Made by a program: the position numbers and the translations under genes. The notes below the pieces were generated by a model that saw nothing but the letters and a program-made list of their open reading frames with translations, was not told where the DNA came from and did not search any database. Positions 1-5,485 of a DNA stretch of 11,805 bases are shown one piece after another (position 1 is the stretch's first letter; the number at the start of each line of letters is the position of its first letter). The DNA is from Nitrospirae bacterium GWC2_57_9 (GTDB lineage: Bacteria > Nitrospirota > UBA9217): the NCBI GenBank assembly GCA_001805085.1, contig MHEA01000229.1, forward strand, positions 1-11,805, read 5' to 3'.

Positions 1-1
1 G

Positions 2-784
2 AAGGACGAATTCGGCGAGGTGGCTGCCTCTTTCAATGAAATGGCCCATTCAATCAGGGAGGACCGGACCCGCATGCAATGGACGGAGCAGCTCGTCGTG
101 CTCGGGGAAATGGCGGGCGGCCTTGCTCACGAGATCAAGAATCCCCTTGCCGGCATCAAGGCCTCGGTGGATGTCCTCTCCTGCGATCCGACGCTCGGCC
201 CCGAGAACCGGCTGATCGCGTTCAAGGTGGCGGAGCAGATCAGGCGGATCGAAGCGCTGATCAAGAGCGTTCTCAATTTCGCACGGCCGCCCAAGCCGCA
301 GCTCATGCTGGTCGACATCAACAGCATACTCGACGCGACGGTGGCGCTCACGGAGCGGCATCCGGCCTTCATGGGCGGGAACGGTGAGCCCCTGCAGATC
401 TTCAAGGATTTCGACCGGCTGCTCCCGGAGACCCTGGCGGACCCGCTGCAGCTCCAGCAGGTGTTCTTCAACCTTCTCCTGAACGCCGCGGACGCAATCG
501 GAGCTGACGGCAGCATCACCGTCCGATCGTCGCGCACCGCGGCTGGCTCGGTCGAGGTCAGCATCACGGACACCGGGAGGGGGATCGATCAGGCCGTGGC
601 CGGCAAGATATTCCAGCCTTTCTTTACGACGAAGCCGAACGGAACGGGTCTGGGCCTGGCGATAACCAAGGGGCTGGTGGAGCAGCACGGCGGCGCGATC
701 GCCGTGCAGAACAACCGGGACCGGGGGGTCACCTTCACGATCACCCTGCCGGTCCGGATGGCGCCGGAGGTGGTTGCGGCATGA
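2..784 (+). CDS. Two-component sensor histidine kinase, C-terminal part (5' end outside window)
   Basis: The reading frame is open from base 2, so the sensor and membrane part lies upstream. The first visible residues (KDEFGEVAASFNEMAHSI) have the look of the end of a HAMP linker. Next comes the dimerisation/phosphoacceptor box HEIKNP, with the histidine codon at 128-130. The ATPase domain follows: N-box (FFNLLLNAADAI), G1 (DTGRGI), F-box (FQPFFTTK) and G2 (GTGLGLAI). All catalytic motifs are intact, so this is an active-type class I kinase of the NtrB/ZraS-like group. Its stop codon overlaps the start of the NtrC-type regulator by four bases (ATGA), which implies translational coupling and makes that regulator the likely phosphotransfer partner. 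The signal sensed cannot be told because the sensor domain is missing. A GTG at 20 is only an internal codon. Confidence 0.93.
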   Translation, partial: KDEFGEVAASFNEMAHSIREDRTRMQWTEQLVVLGEMAGGLAHEIKNPLAGIKASVDVLSCDPTLGPENRLIAFKVAEQIRRIEALIKSVLNFARPPKPQLMLVDINSILDATVALTERHPAFMGGNGEPLQIFKDFDRLLPETLADPLQLQQVFFNLLLNAADAIGADGSITVRSSRTAAGSVEVSITDTGRGIDQAVAGKIFQPFFTTKPNGTGLGLAITKGLVEQHGGAIAVQNNRDRGVTFTITLPVRMAPEVVAA

Positions 785-2169
785 AAACGCCGGTAAGGAT
801 CTTTCTGGTGGACGACGACGAATTGATCGTGACCATGCTCACGCGCGTCCTGAAAGGGGACGGGTACGAGGTGCGCGCCATGACCTCGCTGCAGGACGTG
901 ATCGCCGAGATCCGGTCCTGGGCCCCGGCCGTAGTGCTGCTCGACATCCGGCTGCCGCTGCGCAGCGGGATCGACATCCTCAAGGAACTGGTGGAACAGG
1001 AACTGCCGACCCAGGTCGTCATGCTGACCGCGGACGACACGGCCGAAACGGCCGTCAAGGCCATGAAACTGGGCGCTGTCGATTATCTTACCAAACCGTT
1101 CAATGTGGACGAAGTCAAGATCGTGCTCCGGAACATCGTGGAGAAGGGCCGCCTGAAGCGCGAGGTGGACTACCTCCGGAAGGTGCATTCGGAACTGTTC
1201 GACAAGGACATTGTGGGGGATTCCCAGCCGGTCCGGGTGCTCAAGCAGAAGATCGAAAAAATGGCCGACGCGGCCGTTTCCACCATCCTGATGACCGGGG
1301 AGAGCGGGACCGGCAAGGAACTGTTTGCCCGGTATGCCCACCGCCTGATCCATCATGACGACCGGTCAGGCTGCCTGCCCTTCATCCGGGTCAACTGCGC
1401 CGCCCTGCCCGAGAACCTGCTCGAGAGCGAGCTGTTCGGACATGCCCGGGGCTCCTTCACGGACGCCAAGACCGACAAGAAGGGCCTGTTCGAACTGGCC
1501 CAGGGCGGTTCGATCCTGCTGGACGAGATCGGGGACATGCGGCTGAACCTGCAGGGCAAGCTGCTCCGCGTGCTTGAAGAGCGCACGGTGCGGCCCGTGG
1601 GCGGCACCGCCGAGGTCCCCGTGGACGTGACCGTCATCGCGACGACGAACAGGAACATGTCGGAGGCGGTGGAGCGGGGAGAGTTCAGGATGGACCTCTT
1701 CTTCCGGCTGAGCACCTTCTACCTGCATGTGCCGCCGCTGCGCGAGCGCGTGGTGGACATACCCCTGCTGGCGCGCCACTTTCTTTCGGTCCTGACGAAG
1801 CGGTACAACAAGAAAACGATCAAGAGCTTTTCGCCCGAGGCGGAGAAGATGCTGATCGCCTACCCCTGGCCCGGCAACATCCGGGAACTGCGGAACCTGA
1901 TCGAACGCCTGGTGGTGCTCGAGAGCGCGGAAATGGTCGGCCCGGAGCATCTGCCCGGCTGGCTGACATCCGCCGCGGCCCAGTCGAGCCGTGCAGCCGC
2001 GGACAAGTTCGCGCTGCCGGAAAAAGGGGTGCGCCTCGAGGACGTGGAAAAGGATTTCATTCTCCAGGCGCTGGACCGGACGAAGAACAACAAGGCACAG
2101 GCGGCCAAACTGCTGAATATCAGCTACGATACCCTGCGTTACCAGGTCAAGAAACTGGGCCTGGAATAG
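781..2169 (+). CDS. NtrC-family sigma-54-dependent response regulator
   Basis: 462 residues, the usual length for the family. The receiver domain (about 5-120) has the acidic cluster DDD at 11-13, phosphoacceptor Asp55, Thr83 and Lys105. The central AAA+ domain (about 143-380) has Walker A GESGTGKE (173-180), Walker B ILLDEIGD (245-252) and arginine-finger segment FRMDLFFRL. The sigma-54 contact loop reads GSFTDA (224-229) instead of the classical GAFTGA. The C-terminus (about 423-462) is a Fis-type helix-turn-helix (KAQAAKLLNISYDTLRYQVKKLG). The protein is expected to bind enhancer-like sites and open sigma-54 RNA polymerase complexes after phosphorylation by the kinase encoded just upstream. 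Three reasonable sigma-54 promoters lie within 3.3 kb downstream, so local targets are likely (inference). Start at the ATGA overlap. Confidence 0.95.
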   Translation: MKTPVRIFLVDDDELIVTMLTRVLKGDGYEVRAMTSLQDVIAEIRSWAPAVVLLDIRLPLRSGIDILKELVEQELPTQVVMLTADDTAETAVKAMKLGAVDYLTKPFNVDEVKIVLRNIVEKGRLKREVDYLRKVHSELFDKDIVGDSQPVRVLKQKIEKMADAAVSTILMTGESGTGKELFARYAHRLIHHDDRSGCLPFIRVNCAALPENLLESELFGHARGSFTDAKTDKKGLFELAQGGSILLDEIGDMRLNLQGKLLRVLEERTVRPVGGTAEVPVDVTVIATTNRNMSEAVERGEFRMDLFFRLSTFYLHVPPLRERVVDIPLLARHFLSVLTKRYNKKTIKSFSPEAEKMLIAYPWPGNIRELRNLIERLVVLESAEMVGPEHLPGWLTSAAAQSSRAAADKFALPEKGVRLEDVEKDFILQALDRTKNNKAQAAKLLNISYDTLRYQVKKLGLE

Positions 2170-2175
2170 CAAGCC

Positions 2176-2892
2176 CTAGGCGCCCTGCGCGGCCCCGTGG
2201 CTGCCGGGTTCAGCCGGCAGGAACTGGATGCCCGCGCGGTAGCCTTCCTCGTTCCCTTCGCTGGCGCTCCACCGCACAGTGCCGATACATGCGTTCTCGT
2301 CGTCCCGCGCGATCCTGAGGGTAGACCCGGTATGCAGCGGGTACTTCGTCAGGAGGCAGAGGCCCTCCCGGCTGACGTTGATGACGCTGGCGGTCCTGAT
2401 AAGGCCGGGAGCCGCGACCGAACAGGGGTCCGGCACGGAACGCTGTTGCCTTTCGTACTTTCGCTGGTTGCTCTTCAACCCCAATCCCAGCCCGGCGCCG
2501 TCGTCATGGACGACGGTGCAGGCAGCGGGATTACCGCCGGCAAGGAGACAGTTCACCAGGTTTTTTACCTTGAACAGGTCGAAGGGTTTGGACAGCAGAA
2601 GCCCGGACTGCGAGAGGATATCCGAAAGCATCTCCCTGGTCACCTCGCCTCCGGTCATCATAAGGATGCAGGTGCCGGGAGAAAGCTGCCGGATCCTCTT
2701 CATGATATCCACGCCGTTTCCATCGGGAAGGTGGATGTCCAGGCAGCAGAGATCAAAGGCAAGGCTTTGGATCTCCCTGATCGCTTCGGCCCCGCTTGCC
2801 ACGGTCGTCACGTCGGCAGATGCGCTCTGGAGCATGTGCGCGAGCGAGTACCTGATCAGGAATTCATCATCAACGATCAGGATCTTTTTCAA
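2176..2892 (-). CDS. Response regulator with receiver and C-terminal PilZ (c-di-GMP-binding) domain
   Basis: 238 residues from a TTG start. The receiver domain (1-117) begins MKKILIVDDEF and has Asp8/Asp9, phosphoacceptor Asp52, Thr80 and Lys102-Pro103. A linker (118-140) leads to a PilZ domain (about 142-228) with the RxxxR motif (R144-R148) and NxSxxG (N172, S174, G177), the residues that bind c-di-GMP in this family. It probably couples phosphorylation to c-di-GMP binding; no DNA-binding domain is present. The frame stays open to 3096, but TTG at 2892 is chosen because GAGGG lies eight bases upstream, the receiver fold starts there, and the sigma-54 promoter at 2944-2959 would start transcription near 2933. 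An in-frame GTG four codons upstream is the alternative. It is convergent with the NtrC-type gene, with a six-base gap. Confidence 0.88.
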   Translation of the reverse strand: MKKILIVDDEFLIRYSLAHMLQSASADVTTVASGAEAIREIQSLAFDLCCLDIHLPDGNGVDIMKRIRQLSPGTCILMMTGGEVTREMLSDILSQSGLLLSKPFDLFKVKNLVNCLLAGGNPAACTVVHDDGAGLGLGLKSNQRKYERQQRSVPDPCSVAAPGLIRTASVINVSREGLCLLTKYPLHTGSTLRIARDDENACIGTVRWSASEGNEEGYRAGIQFLPAEPGSHGAAQGA

Positions 2893-2943
2893 CGGAAACA
2901 CCCTCGGGAAGATTCGGCGCAGTCCGCCGCTGCATGAACGGAA

Positions 2944-2959
2944 AGCAAATCCCGTACCA
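2944..2959 (-). promoter_or_regulatory. Sigma-54 (-24/-12) promoter of the REC-PilZ gene
   Basis: On the minus strand the sequence reads TGGTACGGGATTTGCT. The consensus is TGGCACG-N4-TTGCW, so only one conserved base differs, and the GG-to-GC spacing is exactly 10 bases. The predicted transcription start is near 2933, giving a leader of about 40 bases before the TTG start. This supports the short form of the gene. Confidence 0.75.
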
Positions 2960-2960
2960 C

Positions 2961-2975
2961 CGGCACCCGGGCAGC
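2961..2975 (+). promoter_or_regulatory. Weak sigma-54-like site in front of the TPR gene
   Basis: CGGCAC followed by AGC with the correct 10-base GG-to-GC spacing. The -24 part is good but the -12 part (CAGCA instead of TTGCA) is poor. It sits back to back with the stronger minus-strand site, so the intergenic region could hold divergent sigma-54 promoters. The predicted start would be near 2987, 124 bases before the TPR gene. Chance occurrence is quite possible. Confidence 0.25.
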
Positions 2976-3110
2976 ATTCGACGGAAATAAGCGCATTTCG
3001 TCCCAGATTCTTGCAGAGAGTATGCACCGCCGCAGCGGGCGGCTGGTGAAATGACAGCTTAACATGGTTTTTTCCCCGCAGGGGAGAGCCCCTCATACCG
3101 GAAAGAGACG

Positions 3111-3812
3111 ATGAGAAGAAGACTTTTTCTTGCAGCTGTTATGATCTTTCTGCTGACCGGTGCAACCGGTGCCCGGAACCGCATTTGGCAGAGCGAGTAC
3201 ACGCTCTCCGGCGATGTGATCCAAAAAAGCCCGCGCAAAGCCCGGGGACACAATAATCTGGGGCTTGCCTATGAGAGCATGGGCAGGACGGAAGCGGCCA
3301 TTGCCGCCTATTCCCGGGCCATTGCCCTGAACCCCGGCTATTTCCCTGCCCGCAACAACCGGGGCCTCCTGTATGCGCGGCTCGCCCGGCTGGAACAGGC
3401 GGAGCAGGAGTTCGTTGCAGTGCTCCGGCTGAAGCCCGACTATGCCCTGGAGCGGTACCGGACCGGTCTTGAGCCGAACAACGAGACCGATATACGGCGC
3501 ATCTCCGCCGCCTTTGCCCATTTCAATCTCGCCCTTTTCCTCCGTGATAGGGGGAAGACCGGCCAGGCGGCCGAACAGTACCTGCTGGCGCTGCGCTTTG
3601 CGCCCGACTATCTGGACGCACATCTGAACCTGGGCATAGCCTACGGCGAACTGGGTCTTCTCGACAAAGCCATCTCTCATCTTGCCCGGGCAGAGCGCCT
3701 CGATCCCGGGAATGCCGTGGTGCATCATAACCTGGCCTATGCGTTGAAGCTCGGGGGGCGCACCGTCGAGTCCGCAGCGCATCTGGAGCAGGCGAAAATT
3801 CTCGCCCGCTGA
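3111..3812 (+). CDS. Exported TPR-repeat protein
   Basis: 233 residues. The N-terminus MRRRLFLAAVMIFLLTGATGA is a signal peptide or a single membrane anchor. From residue 46 onward the protein is TPR repeats: about 46-79, 80-113, 137-170, 171-204 and 205-233, with the typical A/G/Y/P positions (for example NNLGLAYESMGRTEAAI and AIALNPGY). An insert of about 25 residues separates repeats 2 and 3. It is probably a periplasmic protein-interaction scaffold; there is no catalytic motif. The stretch IWQSEYTL...VIQKSPRKARGHNNLG resembles the segment just after the last membrane helix of large TPR-containing membrane proteins (DUF1736/TMTC-like), so it could derive from the C-terminal part of one. 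Start chosen at ATG with GGAAAGAGA just upstream. The alternative is a TPR lipoprotein or pilus-assembly factor, but no lipobox is present. Confidence 0.85.
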   Translation: MRRRLFLAAVMIFLLTGATGARNRIWQSEYTLSGDVIQKSPRKARGHNNLGLAYESMGRTEAAIAAYSRAIALNPGYFPARNNRGLLYARLARLEQAEQEFVAVLRLKPDYALERYRTGLEPNNETDIRRISAAFAHFNLALFLRDRGKTGQAAEQYLLALRFAPDYLDAHLNLGIAYGELGLLDKAISHLARAERLDPGNAVVHHNLAYALKLGGRTVESAAHLEQAKILAR

Positions 3813-3930
3813 TCTCCGCTTTCCTTCCGCTCCCCGTCTTCATCATGCAATATCTCAATTCAGCTTATTTTCCCCCCCCTCTGTATTCTCCATCCTCAGC
3901 ACGGTCTCGTTGAATTCCGGAGAAAGCATT

Positions 3931-3959
3931 CCCCGTCCCGCCATGGCGGGATTGCGGGG
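3931..3959. repeat. Inverted repeat with 14-bp perfect palindrome
   Basis: The core CCCGCCATGGCGGG (3937-3950) is a perfect palindrome. It is flanked by CCCCG (3931-3935) and CGGGG (3955-3959), which can extend the stem around a small internal loop. No T-tract follows, so it is not a classical terminator. It may be a dispersed intergenic repeat unit or a binding site. Confidence 0.55.
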
Positions 3960-4065
3960 CGCCCCCAGCGCTTACGAGCGCTTGCCGCGAGGCTCGCACC
4001 CAATGTTTTCGAGTGCTCCGCGCGAGAATAGGGTGTGCAGGGTGTTCCAACTTTAGAATCAAGAT

Positions 4066-4106
4066 TCCCTGCAGATGCCTATAGGAACCTTCATTTGCTG
4101 CAGGGA
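4066..4106. repeat. 9-bp inverted repeat around a 23-base loop
   Basis: TCCCTGCAG (4066-4074) and CTGCAGGGA (4098-4106) are perfectly complementary. The centre lies about 215 bases upstream of the predicted sigma-54 start near 4303, within the range of an enhancer-type activator site. Its role is unknown. Confidence 0.45.
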
Positions 4107-4276
4107 GCTTCAATACGAGGCGGCTCCATAACAAACTGCAACTCTCCACAACTTTCATTCTTCGCACTGGTGAAATTGCCGGGTAGGAGCTGGTGTTTTC
4201 ACCGGAAGTTCCCCCCTTCTCTTTGGCAGGCCGAAACAGCCGATTGAATAATCAAGCATATTTGCAATCAAGGACA

Positions 4277-4292
4277 TGGCATGTTCGTTGCT
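4277..4292 (+). promoter_or_regulatory. Sigma-54 (-24/-12) promoter of the NHL beta-propeller gene
   Basis: TGGCATGTTCGTTGCT: the -24 element TGGCA and the -12 element TTGCT both match consensus, with exactly 10 bases between GG and GC. The predicted start is near 4303, 22 bases before the ATG at 4325. This supports that start codon over upstream in-frame alternatives. Confidence 0.75.
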
Positions 4293-4324
4293 ATGTGCAT
4301 GATGATCCTTCAGCTCTAAAAAAA

Positions 4325-5272
4325 ATGAAAAAGCCAGGGAACTCACATTTCTTCACCGCAGCACTTTTCGGACTGGTCTTCGCCTTCGCCGCCATGCCGG
4401 CAGCGGCGGGCGTGCAGCCGGTCTACCTGTATAACCTTGCCGATTTTACCGGCACGGTCGCCTACGACAGCCCGCGCGTCGTCGCTGACCGGGAGCGGAA
4501 CGAGATCTATGTGCTCTACCGGAACACGGTCAGGGTATTCAATGACGCAGGCATGGAGGTCTACCGCTTCGGCATTGCCGACCCCGAACGGATCCAGGAC
4601 GTCGCCGTCAACGCCGGCGGGAATATCCTGACGCTCGTCTCCCGAGGCACGGAATTCCGGGTGACGCAAAGCAATTACCGCGGAGAGCCGCTGGAAACGA
4701 CCATCAGCGCGGGCGACGTGAAGCAGCTTTTCCCTTCCTTTTCACCGAACCGGATGGTCTACCATGACGGCCTGCTCTATCTTGTCGATATGAACCAGAT
4801 GCTGATCGTCATCATGGACGAGCAGGGCCGCCGGGTGCGCAACCAGTACGATGTGGCCGCCATTCTCAAACTGGAGGAAGAGGAGCGAGCCGACAGCGGC
4901 ATGGGCGGCTTCAGCGTGGACCGTGAGGGGAACATGGTCTTTACCATCCCGGTCTTCTTCAAGGCTTACCGGCTGTCGCCGGACGGGTCCATTGCTTCAT
5001 TCGGACAACCGGGCAGCGTCCCGGGCAAGTTCAATATCGCGCGTGGCATCGCGAGGGACAGCAAAGGGAATTATCTCGTCGTGGACGTCGGCAAATATGG
5101 CGTCATGATATTCGACAGTGCGTTCCGGTTCGTGACCCAGTTTGGGTCGGACAAGGGCAGGCCCGGGGAGCTGATCTCTCCCCGGAACGTCGAGGTGGAC
5201 GCCCAGGACCGCGTGTATGTCAGCCAGGCAAGAAACAAAGGGGTCAGTGTCTTCCGGTTGCTGTACGACTGA
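4325..5272 (+). CDS. Exported NHL-type six-bladed beta-propeller protein
   Basis: 315 residues. The N-terminus MKKPGNSHFFTAALFGLVFAFAAMPAAA is a signal peptide ending near residue 28. The rest shows repeated propeller strands with NHL-like phrases: PRVVADRERNEIYVL, GGFSVDREGNMVFT, ARGIARDSKGNYLVVD and PRNVEVDAQDRVYVS. Each has the hydrophobic-D-x-x-G-N-x-hydrophobic pattern and falls about 45-50 residues apart. No enzyme motif or heme motif is present. In Geobacter, omcS also has an NHL-repeat gene as its neighbour (from memory), so this protein probably assists assembly, export or filament morphology of the cytochrome. The ATG at 4325 has no Shine-Dalgarno sequence (A-rich CTCTAAAAAAA upstream), but the signal peptide and promoter position support it. 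The frame is open back to 4193. Confidence 0.88.
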   Translation: MKKPGNSHFFTAALFGLVFAFAAMPAAAGVQPVYLYNLADFTGTVAYDSPRVVADRERNEIYVLYRNTVRVFNDAGMEVYRFGIADPERIQDVAVNAGGNILTLVSRGTEFRVTQSNYRGEPLETTISAGDVKQLFPSFSPNRMVYHDGLLYLVDMNQMLIVIMDEQGRRVRNQYDVAAILKLEEEERADSGMGGFSVDREGNMVFTIPVFFKAYRLSPDGSIASFGQPGSVPGKFNIARGIARDSKGNYLVVDVGKYGVMIFDSAFRFVTQFGSDKGRPGELISPRNVEVDAQDRVYVSQARNKGVSVFRLLYD

Positions 5273-5358
5273 TCCGGCACTATCAGGCAGGGCATCCCGC
5301 CTGCATTAAGGAGGTGATGACACAAAAAAGGAACGAAAGGGATGCCAACGGAAAGGTG

Positions 5359-5374
5359 CGGCAGTTTCAGTGCA
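5359..5374 (+). promoter_or_regulatory. Candidate sigma-54 promoter of the omcS-like gene
   Basis: CGGCAGTTTCAGTGCA has GG and GC with the required 10-base spacing. The -24 part (CGGCAG) and the -12 part (GTGCA) each deviate from consensus at one or two bases. The predicted transcription start near 5385 falls seven bases before the first paired base of the riboswitch, which independently supports it. Transcription from the propeller gene upstream may also read through, since no terminator separates them. Confidence 0.5.
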
Positions 5375-5391
5375 AAATTTGATCACAACTC

Positions 5392-5468
5392 CTCCGTACA
5401 AGGTAAACCCATTGCGAGATGGGGGCACAAAGCCGACGGGTCCCTCCGGGACGGCCGGGCTGCCGGAG
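5392..5468 (+). promoter_or_regulatory. GEMM-I cyclic-dinucleotide (c-di-GMP/cGAMP) riboswitch aptamer
   Basis: P1 is CTCCG (5392-5396) with CGGAG (5464-5468). Inside are GGTAAACC and a P2 hairpin, CCCAT-TGCGAG-ATGGG (5408-5423), capped by a GCGA tetraloop (GNRA) closed by T-G. Next is the hallmark segment GGGGCACAAAGCC (5422-5434), then hairpin GTCCC-TCC-GGGAC (5440-5452) and the receptor/ligand strand GCCGGGCTGCC (5454-5464). These are the conserved elements of the GEMM-I class in the right order. By hand alignment with the Vc2 aptamer, the base equal to G20 is G (5403), which points to c-di-GMP rather than the cGAMP-selective GEMM-Ib variant (A at that position). Geobacter uses this class in front of electron-transfer cytochrome genes. 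Confidence 0.88.
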
Positions 5469-5475
5469 AATACAT

Positions 5476-5481
5476 GGAGGA
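5476..5481 (+). promoter_or_regulatory. Ribosome binding site of the omcS-like gene, switchable by the riboswitch
   Basis: GGAGGA lies five to nine bases before the ATG at 5486 and fixes the start codon. It is perfectly complementary to TCCTCC at 5390-5395, which shares bases with the 5' strand of aptamer P1. Forming P1 (ligand bound) would therefore free this site, and losing P1 would allow it to be masked. This predicts a translational ON switch. Confidence 0.65.
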
Positions 5482-5485
5482 TACG

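Larger units (their letters stand above)
3813..4324 (+). other. Long intergenic region with inverted repeats; no convincing gene
   Basis: These 512 bases separate the TPR gene from the propeller gene. Short open frames on both strands (for example 4035-4247 plus and 3865-4167 minus) lack ribosome binding sites and recognisable products. The region has a pyrimidine-rich start (3813-3900), two prominent inverted repeats (listed separately), GAATC-AA-GATTC at about 4056-4067, GGTG-TTTT-CACC near 4192-4203, and an AT-rich end with a sigma-54 promoter. The length fits room for activator binding sites upstream of a sigma-54 promoter (inference). Confidence 0.6.

Noticed and set aside
2201..2220. 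Hairpin CTGCCGG-GTTCAG-CCGGCAG between the convergent genes, considered as a shared terminator
   Set aside because: It lies within the end of the REC-PilZ coding region and has no T-tract on either side.
2893..3096. N-terminal extension of the REC-PilZ frame up to 3096
   Set aside because: The receiver domain starts at the TTG at 2892, and a near-consensus sigma-54 promoter lies inside the extension.
3865..4167. 100-codon minus-strand ORF in the long intergenic region
   Set aside because: No ribosome site or recognisable domain, and it reads straight through the inverted repeats.
4193..4324. N-terminal extension of the propeller gene
   Set aside because: It would bury the signal peptide, and the sigma-54 promoter at 4277-4292 lies within it.
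5287..5304. GCAGG/CCTGC hairpin after the propeller gene as terminator
   Set aside because: The stem is only 5 bp and is followed by ATTAAGG rather than a T-run.
5317..5382. 21-codon ORF (ATG at 5317) directly behind a near-perfect Shine-Dalgarno sequence AAGGAGGTG
   Set aside because: The spacing from GGAGG to ATG is only two bases, the peptide has no recognisable feature, and the predicted sigma-54 start lies after it. A leader peptide cannot be fully excluded.
5342..5485. Upstream in-frame extension of the cytochrome gene
   Set aside because: It is the riboswitch sequence read in frame. The true start at 5486 has GGAGGA and a proper signal peptide.
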